From Shewanella marisflavi (GTDB lineage: Bacteria; Pseudomonadota; Gammaproteobacteria; Enterobacterales; Shewanellaceae), in contig NZ_JAKIKX010000001.1 in NCBI RefSeq assembly GCF_023283925.1, positions 992,001 to 1,056,000 of the forward strand: a stretch of 64,000 bases of DNA, written 5' to 3'. The position numbers and the translations under genes are program-made. The notes under the pieces are model-generated. The model was not told the origin of the DNA, made no database searches, and saw only the letters and a list, made by a program, of their open reading frames with translations. How positions within the stretch are numbered: the stretch's first letter is position 1; every line of letters begins with the position of its first letter. Of the stretch, positions 1 through 8,162 are shown one piece after another.

Positions 1-1
1 C

Positions 2-604
2 TCTATCGCTCAGATCTCTGAAGGTGCGATGCAGGAGCAGACTAACATGCTGCAACGTATGCGTGACCTGACTATCCAGTCTGAAAACGGCGCCAACAGC
101 ACTGCAGACTTGCAAGCTCTGAAGGCTGAGATGGATGAGTTAGCCCTAGAGATCACCGAAATTGGTGATAACACAGCTTTTGGTAACACTAAGCTGCTAA
201 ATGGAGACTTTGCTGCTGGTAAAACATTCCAGGTGGGTCACCAAGATGGTGAAGATATCACAGTTTCAGTGGCTAAATCTGACGCGACATCACTTGGTGT
301 TAATGCATTGAATAACTCAACTGCTGCAAATCGTGGTTCGGCGCTTGCAGCTATCGATGCGGCAATTACCTCAATCGATACACAGCGTGCAAAACTTGGT
401 GCGATTCAGAACCGTCTGTCTCACAATATTAGCAACAGCGCTAACACTCAGGCTAACGTGGCTGACGCTAAGAGCCGTATCGTAGATGTGGATTTCGCGA
501 AAGAAACCTCTACTATGACTAAGAACCAAGTACTTCAACAAACTGGTTCAGCTATGTTAGCTCAGGCTAACCAGCTACCTCAGGTCGCCCTATCACTACT
601 CTAA
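2..604 (+). CDS. Flagellin, 3' part (5' end outside window)
   Basis: Flagellin is the filament subunit, secreted through the flagellar export channel and polymerised under the FliD cap. The open frame runs into the window from its left edge, so the conserved N-terminal domain is missing. The visible part begins in the ND1 helix ([10 protein letters not shown], then [14 protein letters not shown]), passes through a short variable region and ends in the coiled C-terminal D0/D1 region ([11 protein letters not shown], then the terminal QVALSLL). An internal Met at base 29 is not the start. The flaG-fliD-fliS genes directly downstream fit a polar flagellin locus. Which paralogue (flaA or flaB type) it is cannot be told from this fragment. 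Confidence 0.95.
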   Translation, partial: SIAQISEGAMQEQTNMLQRMRDLTIQSENGANSTADLQALKAEMDELALEITEIGDNTAFGNTKLLNGDFAAGKTFQVGHQDGEDITVSVAKSDATSLGVNALNNSTAANRGSALAAIDAAITSIDTQRAKLGAIQNRLSHNISNSANTQANVADAKSRIVDVDFAKETSTMTKNQVLQQTGSAMLAQANQLPQVALSLL

Positions 605-638
605 TAGAGTAATGGGATAGACTGAGTTTGATGAAGAC

Positions 639-672
639 AAGGGAGGTTCGGTGACGGATCTCCCTTTCGTGA
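639..672 (+). terminator. Probable terminator after flagellin
   Basis: AAGGGAG (639-645) pairs with CTCCCTT (660-666), and the stem can be extended by weaker pairs inside. The T-rich tail (TTTCGTGATTTT) is imperfect. Position directly after the flagellin stop suggests a partial terminator separating the abundant flagellin mRNA from flaG. Confidence 0.5.
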
Positions 673-708
673 TTTTAAGGATAAATTAACGAAGTAGAGG
701 TATAGGTC

Positions 709-1107
709 ATGGATATTAATACTGTTAATTCATCCAATGCTACAGCTGCTAAAATTGATATAGGCATGACGCCTGTTAAAGCAAATGCTGCAGAGGATGT
801 TGAGCTGAGTAAACGTGCTGCGATAAAGGCGGTTGAGCAGAGTAACCAAGCTGAAGCAGAGCAGGCGAAAGAGCAAGAACAGTCGCCTGAAGAGATGCAG
901 AAGTTAGTCGACGAATTATCGAATATGATGGCGGTAATGCGTAAAGGCTTAGCTTTTAAAATTGATGAAGATTCTGGCACAAATATTGTTAGCGTAATGG
1001 ACATTGATTCGGGTGATATTATTCGTCAAATTCCAAACGAAGAAGCGCTGAAATTGGCGCAGAAACTTTCTGAAGTCACTGGATTATTAATGAAAACTGA
1101 AGCCTAG
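709..1107 (+). CDS. flaG: FlaG family protein
   Basis: Small FlaG-family protein of 132 residues that influences flagellar filament length in polar-flagellated bacteria. The N-terminal half is low-complexity and Ala/Glu-rich. The C-terminal half holds the conserved FlaG core: GLAFKIDEDSGTNIV, VMDIDSGDIIRQIP and a final EALKLAQKL helix. The start at 709 follows a GAGG-type ribosome site. It lies between flagellin and fliD, the usual Vibrio/Shewanella order, and has the usual family length. Confidence 0.9.
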   Translation: MDINTVNSSNATAAKIDIGMTPVKANAAEDVELSKRAAIKAVEQSNQAEAEQAKEQEQSPEEMQKLVDELSNMMAVMRKGLAFKIDEDSGTNIVSVMDIDSGDIIRQIPNEEALKLAQKLSEVTGLLMKTEA

Positions 1108-1137
1108 GTTTCAGCTGGCGTTTTAGTAGAGGTTATT

Positions 1138-2511
1138 ATGGCATTAACGGCAACAGGCATAGGTTCAGGGCTTGATATCAACACGATTGTGGGGGTGCTG
1201 GTTGATGCTGAAAAGGTGCCTAAAGAAGCGATCTTTAATAAAACAGAAGACACCATAGATGCGAAAGTCTCCGCTATGGGCTCGCTTAAGAGTGCGCTTT
1301 CTACTTTCCAAGATGCGCTTGAAAAGCTTAAAGATGGTGAAAGCTTAAACCAACGTCAGGTGTCTACAGGTGATAGCAGTTTCTTTACTGCTACTGCCGA
1401 TAAGAATGCCCAGACGGGTAGCTATAATATAGTGGTTGAACAACTCGCTCAGCGTCACAAAGTTGCAGGGGCCTTCACGGCCGATGCCAGCGCCGCAGTG
1501 GGTGAGGGCAGTTTAGGTTTCACCGTTAATGGTCAAAATTTCTCGGTCGATGTAGCCGCTGGCGATTCTCTGTCAGCCATTGCCGATAAGATTAATAACG
1601 CCGATGATAACGTCGGGGTTACTGCAACTATAGTGACTACCGATGGCGGTAGTCGTTTGGTGATCAGTTCCGATACCGAAGGGCCGGACAACAATATCAG
1701 TGTCACCGCCACGGATACCACAGGTACCGGCCTTAGCGATATGTTCGGCGCAGGAAATCTGAGCGAAGTTCAAGCCGCAAAAGAGTCTATCGTCTATATC
1801 GACGGTCAGAAGTTACAATCTCAAACCAATGAAATCAAAAATGCGATTGCAGGTGTCACCCTAAATTTGACCGATGCCGATCTGAATAAGACCTCTGTGC
1901 TTAAGATTGAGTTAGATGAGGATGCAGTAAAAGAGAACGTTCAGGGATTTGTTGACGCCTATAACAGCCTGATGAGCACCATAGACAAGGTGTCATCCTA
2001 TGATGCGGATAAAGAAAAGGCCTCAGCACTGCAGGGTGACTCTATGATTCGCTCTATAGAATCTCAGATGCGTAATATGATCTCTACGCGCGTCGATCTT
2101 GGTGGCGGTCAGTCGGTTGCCCTTTACGATATCGGAATCGAAGCAGATCGCTACGGTAAACTATCAGTCAATAGCACCAAGTTAGATAAAGCTATCAGTG
2201 AAGATATGAGCAGTATCGAAGGCCTGTTTGCTACTGATACCACAGGCTTAGCAAATAGATTAGATACTTTAGTCGAAGGGTATGTAAAAAGCGGCGGACT
2301 GATCGACTCCCGTAATAATGCCTACACTGCGGATAAGAAACGCTTAGATGCACAGCGGGAAGCTTTTTCTCTGAAAATGGAACAGTTAGAAGCTCGTTTG
2401 TTTAAGCAATTTAATGCGATGGATTTAGTTGTCGGCAAGTTAAACCAGCAGTCGATAGGTATAGTTAATGGACTTAACTCCTTACCGGGAGTGGTTTCTC
2501 AAAAAGGCTAA
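1138..2511 (+). CDS. fliD: Flagellar filament cap protein FliD (HAP2)
   Basis: FliD forms the oligomeric cap at the filament tip that folds exported flagellin into place. The 457-residue product has the FliD N-terminal signature (ITGIGSGLDINTIV-like, here TATGIGSGLDINTIV at residues 4-18), a variable middle, and a C-terminal coiled region (about 400-440) ending near the conserved LNSLPG. Length is normal for a polar FliD. A GAGG ribosome site precedes the ATG. It is followed at a short distance by the FliT/FlaI-like gene and fliS, forming a filament-assembly operon. Confidence 0.96.
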   Translation: MALTATGIGSGLDINTIVGVLVDAEKVPKEAIFNKTEDTIDAKVSAMGSLKSALSTFQDALEKLKDGESLNQRQVSTGDSSFFTATADKNAQTGSYNIVVEQLAQRHKVAGAFTADASAAVGEGSLGFTVNGQNFSVDVAAGDSLSAIADKINNADDNVGVTATIVTTDGGSRLVISSDTEGPDNNISVTATDTTGTGLSDMFGAGNLSEVQAAKESIVYIDGQKLQSQTNEIKNAIAGVTLNLTDADLNKTSVLKIELDEDAVKENVQGFVDAYNSLMSTIDKVSSYDADKEKASALQGDSMIRSIESQMRNMISTRVDLGGGQSVALYDIGIEADRYGKLSVNSTKLDKAISEDMSSIEGLFATDTTGLANRLDTLVEGYVKSGGLIDSRNNAYTADKKRLDAQREAFSLKMEQLEARLFKQFNAMDLVVGKLNQQSIGIVNGLNSLPGVVSQKG

Positions 2512-2538
2512 TGGCCAATTGGATGTAAAGGAAAGGTA

Positions 2539-2859
2539 TTGGAATCCTTAGATAAACTAAATCAAGAAATTAACCAGGTAATGCATCAACTGCAGCAGAT
2601 GCCTGCTGAACAGGATGATGCAGATGAGTTGGTATCAAAATTGCTTGATTTAGTTGGAAAGCGTCAACTTTTGCTTGATGAGGTGCTTGCCTCGCCCAGT
2701 GAGGAAGACAGAGCATTGTTACAGTCTCAACTGGAACTGACCACAAGTTTTACAACGCAGGCAGTTAGCCTGCTGAAACATCGTCAGGAACTGCTGCATT
2801 TGGGACGTAAAAGTCAGCGCCAACTTAATGTTTATAAGTCTATAGATTCAGATAGGTAG
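2539..2859 (+). CDS. FliT/FlaI-like flagellar chaperone candidate
   Basis: A 106-residue, mostly helical, Gln/Leu-rich protein starting with TTG (MESLDKLNQEI) behind a good AAGGAAAGG ribosome site. Its position between fliD and fliS is that of vibrio flaI and enterobacterial fliT, which encode small export chaperones or regulators of FliD. Sequence identity to FliT is not obvious by eye, so the role is inferred from position, size and helical character. Its stop is seven bases before the fliS start, which implies translational coupling. Confidence 0.7.
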   Translation: MESLDKLNQEINQVMHQLQQMPAEQDDADELVSKLLDLVGKRQLLLDEVLASPSEEDRALLQSQLELTTSFTTQAVSLLKHRQELLHLGRKSQRQLNVYKSIDSDR

Positions 2860-2865
2860 GTTATT

Positions 2866-3276
2866 ATGAGAAGTTCACTGCAGTCGTATCGAAAAGTGTC
2901 ATTGGAGAGCGAAATCTCAGTCGCTTCACCGCACCGAATTATTCAGATGATGTTTGAAGGGGCTTTACAGCGCCTCGCACAAAGCCGTTATGCCATTGAA
3001 AATAATGATATCGAAAATAAGGGAATCTACATAGGCAAAGCGATTGGCATTATTACCGGATTGAACAACAGCCTGAATATGGAAGCGGGTGGTGAGATAG
3101 CCAATAACCTTAGTGACCTCTATGACTTTATGCTGCGCAAGATATCTGAGGCCAATTTAAACAATGATGTACAGGCCATTGACGATGTCAGTGAGATCAT
3201 TCGTACCATCAAAGAAGGTTGGGATGCGATTCCTCAAAATGAGCATCATTTGGCATCGCACACAGAAGCAATTTAG
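2866..3276 (+). CDS. fliS: Flagellin export chaperone FliS
   Basis: FliS binds the C-terminal disordered part of flagellin in the cytoplasm, preventing premature polymerisation and delivering it to FlhA. The 136-residue sequence has the family hallmarks: an N-terminal YRKV region, SPHRIIQMMFEGALQRL at about residues 21-37, then IGKAIGIITGLNNSL, a long amphipathic helix and a YDFMLRKISEAN segment. Length matches the family. It is the last gene of the flaG-fliD-fliS group and is followed by a hairpin. Confidence 0.95.
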   Translation: MRSSLQSYRKVSLESEISVASPHRIIQMMFEGALQRLAQSRYAIENNDIENKGIYIGKAIGIITGLNNSLNMEAGGEIANNLSDLYDFMLRKISEANLNNDVQAIDDVSEIIRTIKEGWDAIPQNEHHLASHTEAI

Positions 3277-3312
3277 CCTTAGTTACTACCTTTCTGAACA
3301 ATAACTTTTTGG

Positions 3313-3342
3313 CAGGCGTCAATTGATTGGCGCCTGTTGCTT
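3313..3342 (+). terminator. Probable terminator after fliS
   Basis: CAGGCG (3313-3318) pairs with CGCCTG (3331-3336), and the inner bases continue the stem with one G-T wobble to give about 11 pairs and a tiny loop. A short T-containing tail (TTGCTTG) follows. It separates fliS from flrA, which has its own roughly 200-base AT-rich leader where no sigma-54 signature is seen. Confidence 0.5.
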
Positions 3343-3542
3343 GATACGTTGAGAATTTGCTCTAAAATCAGATGAGTTTGTCAGAAAATGAATCTGATAC
3401 TTGCTAATATGCTGCTGATAATACACTATTCCGTGTGATAGTCGTTTTTTGCAAAATTGAATTAAAACGATTATCTCGCTTTCGAAGCAACTAACACTAA
3501 TAATTAATGCGAATAACACTGAGTGCTTTACGGCCTTCTTAA

Positions 3543-4976
3543 ATGATGCATACAGATCAACGAATTCTACTTGTCGGTAATCAGTCAGAGCGAATTAATC
3601 GCTTATCTTGTGTTTTTGAGTTTCTTGGTGAGCAAGTCGAATTGCTTCCTGTCGATAAACTCGAATCTCGAATGTCGAATACCCGCTATAGAGCGCTTGT
3701 CATTGCACAAGAGGCTCAGTCTAAGACCTTGTTGCAATCTATTGCTACTTCCATGCCTTGGCAGCCGATTTTATTGCTGGGTGCTAACGGTGATGTCTCA
3801 GCAAGTAATATTTTAGGTTGTATCGAAGAGCCGCTGAACTATCCCCAGCTGACAGAGTTATTGCATTTTTGTCAGGTGTTTGTGCACACCAAGCGTCCCG
3901 ATGTGCCAACCAGTGGTAATCAGACCAAGTTATTTCGTAGCTTAGTGGGCCGCAGTGAAGGTATTGCTCAGGTTCGCCATCTGATTAATCAGGTCGCGGG
4001 TTCAGATGCCACAGTATTAGTTTTAGGCCAGTCTGGTACGGGAAAAGAGGTCGTTGCCCGTAATATTCATTATATTTCTGATCGCCGCGATGGCCCATTT
4101 ATTCCAGTGAACTGTGGCGCTATACCGCCAGAGCTGCTGGAGAGTGAGCTATTTGGTCATGAGAAGGGCTCGTTTACTGGCGCTATCAGCGCCCGTAAGG
4201 GGCGTTTTGAACTTGCCGAAGGTGGCACTCTATTTCTCGATGAGATAGGCGATATGCCGCTGCAGATGCAGGTTAAGCTGCTCAGGGTTTTGCAAGAGCG
4301 CGTGTTTGAAAGGGTTGGTGGCAGTAAGCCCATACATACCAATGTGCGTGTTATCGCCGCGACCCACAGAGAGCTAGAGACCATGATCGCCAATGGCGAG
4401 TTTAGAGAAGATCTCTTCTATCGCCTCAATGTCTTCCCTGTAGAGATGCCGGCTCTGTGTGAGCGCAAAGACGATATTCCATTACTGTTGCAAGAGTTAG
4501 TCAGCCGCGTCTACAACGAAGGTCGTGGCAAGGTGCGTTTTACCCAGCGGGCTATTGAGTCTCTTAAAGAACATAGCTGGTCGGGTAATGTGCGTGAGCT
4601 GTCTAACTTGGTTGAGCGTCTTACCATCCTTTATCCTGGTGGCTTGGTCGATGTGAACGATCTGCCGTTGAAATACCGCCATATTGATGTGCCGGAATAT
4701 CAGGTGCAGGTCAGCGAAGAGGAGCTGGAGCGCGATGCGTTGGCGTCTATCTTTAGTGATGAGGTAGCGGTCGATATTCCAGAGAGCCGTTTCCCTAGCG
4801 AGTTGCCGCCGGAAGGCGTTAACCTTAAAGATCTGCTGGCAGAGCTTGAGATAGACATGATTCGCCAGGCATTGGATCAACAAGACAACGTCGTTGCCCG
4901 CGCTGCTGAAATGCTTGGTATCCGCCGCACCACGCTGGTTGAGAAGATGCGTAAGTACGGCATGAGTAAAGATTAA
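3543..4976 (+). CDS. flrA: Sigma-54-dependent flagellar master regulator FlrA (FleQ family)
   Basis: FlrA is the top activator of the polar flagellar hierarchy and works with RpoN on class II promoters such as those found here upstream of flrB, fliE and flhA. The 477-residue protein has an N-terminal FleQ-type receiver-like domain, a central AAA+ domain with Walker A GQSGTGKE at about residue 162, a sigma-54 contact loop reading GSFTGA near 208 (GAFTGA is usual), Walker B TLFLDEIGDMP, an arginine-finger region and a C-terminal Fis-type HTH (AAEMLGIRRTTLVEKMRKYG). The start is ATG 3543 or 3546. In the family, c-di-GMP and FlhG antagonise activity. Confidence 0.95.
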   Translation: MMHTDQRILLVGNQSERINRLSCVFEFLGEQVELLPVDKLESRMSNTRYRALVIAQEAQSKTLLQSIATSMPWQPILLLGANGDVSASNILGCIEEPLNYPQLTELLHFCQVFVHTKRPDVPTSGNQTKLFRSLVGRSEGIAQVRHLINQVAGSDATVLVLGQSGTGKEVVARNIHYISDRRDGPFIPVNCGAIPPELLESELFGHEKGSFTGAISARKGRFELAEGGTLFLDEIGDMPLQMQVKLLRVLQERVFERVGGSKPIHTNVRVIAATHRELETMIANGEFREDLFYRLNVFPVEMPALCERKDDIPLLLQELVSRVYNEGRGKVRFTQRAIESLKEHSWSGNVRELSNLVERLTILYPGGLVDVNDLPLKYRHIDVPEYQVQVSEEELERDALASIFSDEVAVDIPESRFPSELPPEGVNLKDLLAELEIDMIRQALDQQDNVVARAAEMLGIRRTTLVEKMRKYGMSKD

Positions 4977-5000
4977 TTCCAGCTCGCCACAATGCAACAA

Positions 5001-5034
5001 ACAAAGGCCCATTTCAGGGCCTTTGTCGTTTCTT
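5001..5034 (+). terminator. Rho-independent terminator after flrA
   Basis: A perfect ten-base stem ACAAAGGCCC (5001-5010) / GGGCCTTTGT (5017-5026) with a six-base loop is followed by CGTTTCTT. It isolates flrA from flrB, which has its own sigma-54 promoter. Confidence 0.85.
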
Positions 5035-5067
5035 AACTATAATTCTTTGTTAATTATGATTTTTTAA

Positions 5068-5085
5068 TTGGCATATTATCTGCAT
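5068..5085 (+). promoter_or_regulatory. Sigma-54 promoter of flrBC
   Basis: TTGGCATATTATCTGCAT has GG at 5070-5071 and GC at 5082-5083 with exactly ten bases between, the -24/-12 signature. It lies about 35 bases upstream of the flrB start, as expected for FlrA-activated flrBC. Confidence 0.85.
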
Positions 5086-5121
5086 TCACTCGGTTAGCAG
5101 CAATTTATTGACGGAGTGGTT

Positions 5122-6207
5122 ATGGCCGCAAATCCCAAGGTGGCATATTCAGCACAGGCGCAGGCAACACGGGGACCTTCTATGGTCGCCGGTGTCGTTG
5201 CCAATGATGCTATGTCCAGTCGCATGGAGCATATCTTACAGGCCATGCCTTCAGGCGTAGTGATCATCAATGGGGATGGTGTAGTTACCGATGCCAATCC
5301 TGTCGCCGTGCAACTGTTGGGACAGCCCTTAACTGGAATTCGCTGGTTGCAGATCATCAATCGCGCCTTTTCTCCACAGGATGATGATGGCCACGAGGTA
5401 TCATTGAAAAATGGTCGCCGAGTTAAACTGGCTATCACCCCACTAACGCCAGAACCCGGTCAGCTTATTGTTTTGACAGACTTGACCGAAACCCGCTTGC
5501 TACAAAAAAATCTCTCCCATCTGCAGCGACTCTCAGCTCTTGGCAAAATGGTGGCCAGTTTAGCTCATCAAGTTCGCACGCCTTTATCGGCGGCGCTGTT
5601 ATATGCGGCTAATCTCGGAAGTCCTAGTTTGGCACAACCGGCCAGAGAACGTTTCCAAGGTAAGCTGATTGATAGGCTCAACGAGTTGTCACAGCAGGTA
5701 GATGATATGTTGCTGATGGCCAAGGGGCGTCAGCAGGAGTTGAGCGAGGTCTGTGATATGCAGCAAGTCATGGGCCCTGTGATGGCAAACTGCGAGCCCA
5801 TTGCCGAGCGAAAATCTTGTCAGTTGCATTTAAATCTTGCATCCACTCAGTTATTTAAAGCTAATCCTGCCGCGCTTAGCTCAGCGATTAATAATTTGGT
5901 GATCAATGCCATAGAAGCCGGCGCCAGTCAGGTATGGCTAAATGCCGTCGATGATGGGCAGGCGATAGCCTTTGAAGTCGTCGATAACGGAAAAGGGTTA
6001 GACACTGCAATGCAGGAGAAGGTGCTTGAGCCTTTCTTCACGACCAAGGCGCAAGGTACAGGTCTTGGCTTGGCGGTTGTGCAAACTGTGGTTGCTAACC
6101 ACCAAGGGCGCCTGCAGCTCAATTGTATTGCGGGGAAGGGATGCCGCGCCTCATTTAATTTGCCAGCGGTCCAAGCCGAGTCGACCCCGGAGGTGAGCCA
6201 TGGCTGA
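5122..6207 (+). CDS. flrB: Flagellar sensor histidine kinase FlrB
   Basis: FlrB is the cytoplasmic kinase that phosphorylates FlrC to switch on class III (hook-basal body) genes. ATG 5122 is preferred over GTG 5116 because the ACGGAG ribosome site is then spaced properly. The 361-residue product has a PAS-like N-terminal part (MEHILQAMPSGVVIINGDG), an H-box AHQVRTPL with the phospho-accepting His near residue 149, an N-box NLVINAIEAGA, DNGKGLD, and a G2 box GTGLGLAVV. No transmembrane segment is seen. Its 3' end overlaps flrC by eight bases. Confidence 0.93.
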   Translation: MAANPKVAYSAQAQATRGPSMVAGVVANDAMSSRMEHILQAMPSGVVIINGDGVVTDANPVAVQLLGQPLTGIRWLQIINRAFSPQDDDGHEVSLKNGRRVKLAITPLTPEPGQLIVLTDLTETRLLQKNLSHLQRLSALGKMVASLAHQVRTPLSAALLYAANLGSPSLAQPARERFQGKLIDRLNELSQQVDDMLLMAKGRQQELSEVCDMQQVMGPVMANCEPIAERKSCQLHLNLASTQLFKANPAALSSAINNLVINAIEAGASQVWLNAVDDGQAIAFEVVDNGKGLDTAMQEKVLEPFFTTKAQGTGLGLAVVQTVVANHQGRLQLNCIAGKGCRASFNLPAVQAESTPEVSHG

Positions 6208-7546
6208 AGCCAAGATACTACTCGTTGAAGATGATGCTTCGCTGCGCGAAGCATTAGTGGATACTCTGTTACTTGCTCAATATGAATGTGTCGATGTCGA
6301 GTCGGCCGAAGCGGCGATAATCGCGCTCAAGGGGCACGATTTCGATATGGTGATCAGTGATGTGCAGATGGAAGGCATAGGTGGCCTGGGTTTAGTGGCT
6401 TACCTACAGCAGCACTGCTCACAGATCCCCATCTTGCTCATGACAGCCTATGCGACCATAGACAGCGCCGTCAGCGCAATTAAATTAGGGGCGGTGGATT
6501 ATCTCGCCAAACCCTTTGCTCCTGAGGTGCTGCTTAATCAGGTCTCTCGTTACCTCAAGCCTAAACTCATTGAGGATCAACCCGTGGTCGCCGATGAGCG
6601 CAGCCTAGCGCTACTCTCGTTGGCGCAGAAAGTGGCCCAGTCCGACGCTTCTGTGATGATCATGGGACCAAGTGGATCGGGTAAAGAGGTACTTGCACGC
6701 TACATACATCAGCACAGTCAAAGGGCTGAGCAGCCGTTTGTGGCGATAAACTGCGCCGCGATCCCTGAGAATATGTTAGAAGCTACGCTATTTGGCTATG
6801 AGAAAGGAGCCTTTACCGGGGCTTATCAGGCGTGTCCGGGTAAATTTGAACAGGCTCAGGGCGGCACCTTGCTTCTCGATGAGATCTCAGAGATGGATCT
6901 GGGGTTGCAAGCCAAATTACTGCGGGTGTTGCAAGAGCGTGAAGTTGAGCGCCTCGGTGGGCGTAAGACCATTAAGCTTGATGTGCGCGTTTTAGCAACG
7001 TCGAACCGAGATCTCAAGTCGATGGCCACTAAAGGAGATTTTAGGGAAGATCTCTATTATCGCATCAATGTGTTCCCTTTGACTTGGCCAGCCTTGCATC
7101 AACGTCCGGCCGATATTTTACCTTTAGCGCGGCACTTAGTGTTGCGTCATGCTAAAACGGCGGGCTTGGCTCAGGCACCAACCTTGGACGATCAGGCGTG
7201 TCGGCGTTTGTTAGGACATAGGTGGCCTGGCAACGTACGTGAACTGGATAACGTGGTACAGCGCGCGCTGATTTTACAGTCAGGTGATGCCATTGGTGCC
7301 AAGGATATCATTATCGATACACAGGATGTGATGCTGGAACCACTGAGTGACAGTGAGCATAAGCAAACGGAGCCCGATGGTCTCGGAGATGAGCTTAAGG
7401 CCCAAGAGCATGTGATCATTCTTGAAACTCTTAACCAGTGTAATGGCAGTCGTAAGCAGGTGGCTGAAAAGTTGGGGATCAGTGCCCGGACGTTAAGGTA
7501 TAAGATGGCGCGAATGCGTGATATGGGGATTCAGATCCCCGCATGA
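6200..7546 (+). CDS. flrC: Sigma-54-dependent flagellar response regulator FlrC
   Basis: FlrC, once phosphorylated by FlrB, activates sigma-54 class III flagellar promoters. The 448-residue protein has a receiver domain with acidic pocket VEDD, the phospho-acceptor Asp in VISDVQM near residue 54 and Lys in LAKPF; an AAA+ domain with GPSGSGKE near 155, GAFTGA, LLLDEISEM and GNVRELDNVVQRA; and a Fis-type HTH at the C-terminus (QVAEKLGISARTLRYKMARM). The start overlaps flrB. A strong terminator closes this two-gene operon. Confidence 0.95.
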   Translation: MAEAKILLVEDDASLREALVDTLLLAQYECVDVESAEAAIIALKGHDFDMVISDVQMEGIGGLGLVAYLQQHCSQIPILLMTAYATIDSAVSAIKLGAVDYLAKPFAPEVLLNQVSRYLKPKLIEDQPVVADERSLALLSLAQKVAQSDASVMIMGPSGSGKEVLARYIHQHSQRAEQPFVAINCAAIPENMLEATLFGYEKGAFTGAYQACPGKFEQAQGGTLLLDEISEMDLGLQAKLLRVLQEREVERLGGRKTIKLDVRVLATSNRDLKSMATKGDFREDLYYRINVFPLTWPALHQRPADILPLARHLVLRHAKTAGLAQAPTLDDQACRRLLGHRWPGNVRELDNVVQRALILQSGDAIGAKDIIIDTQDVMLEPLSDSEHKQTEPDGLGDELKAQEHVIILETLNQCNGSRKQVAEKLGISARTLRYKMARMRDMGIQIPA

Positions 7547-7567
7547 AGTCGATAAAAGCGTAAAAAG

Positions 7568-7613
7568 AGAAAAGCGAAATGCTCACCTAGTGCCTGCATT
7601 TCGCTTTTCTTGT
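7568..7613 (+). terminator. Rho-independent terminator after flrC
   Basis: A fifteen-base stem, AGAAAAGCGAAATGC (7568-7582) with GCATTTCGCTTTTCT (7596-7610), and a 13-base loop lies just after the flrC stop. The stem itself is flanked by A- and T-runs. Confidence 0.85.
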
Positions 7614-7706
7614 TGCCCATCATTTTCTCTATTTCTCTCCTTATTGTCTGTTTCATTCTCGCCTATGCCCTTGTTTAAAGGTGCTGGCGTCACGCTATTT
7701 CCATTT

Positions 7707-7724
7707 TTGGCAAACATATTGCAT
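7707..7724 (+). promoter_or_regulatory. Sigma-54 promoter of the fliE operon
   Basis: TTTGGCAAACATATTGCA places GG at 7709-7710 and GC at 7721-7722 with ten bases between, close to the TGGCAC-N5-TTGC consensus. It sits about 55 bases before fliE and would drive fliEFGHIJ. Confidence 0.88.
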
Positions 7725-7777
7725 TGGACTGAATAAGAATAGATTTCGTCAAATTCACGACGATAGCGGAGGCCAAT

Positions 7778-8110
7778 ATGCAGATAGGTGCCAATTCATT
7801 ACTGCAAGAGATGCAGTCACTCACAGGCGAGATTAAGCCTGGTGCGATCACGCCCAATATCACTCAACAAGTGGCTAATACCAGTGGCAGTGACTTCGGT
7901 AACTTGCTGTCGCAGGCTGTCGGAAACGTTAATGCCCTGCAGGCAGCCTCTTCCTCGTTACAGACACGTCTCGACATGGGGGACACTCGTGTGACCTTGT
8001 CTGATACCGTTATCGCTCGCGAAAAGTCCAGCGTTGCCTTTGAAGCGACCGTTCAGGTGCGTAATAAGTTGGTCGAAGCCTATAAAGAGATCATGAGTAT
8101 GCCTGTCTAG
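7778..8110 (+). CDS. fliE: Flagellar hook-basal body protein FliE
   Basis: FliE is the small protein joining the MS ring to the proximal rod; it is the first substrate of the export gate. The 110-residue sequence has the family C-terminus (ARLDMGDTRVTLSDTVIAREKSSVAFEATVQVRNKLVEAYKEIM-like, residues 70-108) including the conserved SVAFEATVQVRNKLVEAY block. A strong GGAGG-type ribosome site (GCGGAGGCC) precedes ATG 7778. It is the first gene of the class II operon. Confidence 0.95.
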   Translation: MQIGANSLLQEMQSLTGEIKPGAITPNITQQVANTSGSDFGNLLSQAVGNVNALQAASSSLQTRLDMGDTRVTLSDTVIAREKSSVAFEATVQVRNKLVEAYKEIMSMPV

Positions 8111-8162
8111 GCATGGCTGGTGACTATCACCCTAAGATGATTCAAAACAGCAGGTATTTATC

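Noticed and set aside
609..708. Sigma-28 promoter for flaG-fliD
   Set aside because: No TAAA-N15-GCCGATAA-like match was found in the flagellin-flaG spacer.
675..1004. Minus-strand open frame opposite flaG
   Set aside because: Complete overlap with flaG, no ribosome site and a Ser/Ala-rich composition typical of an antisense shadow.
4497..5012. 171-codon minus-strand frame opposite the 3' end of flrA
   Set aside because: Lies wholly over the AAA+/HTH coding part of flrA and shows no family resemblance.
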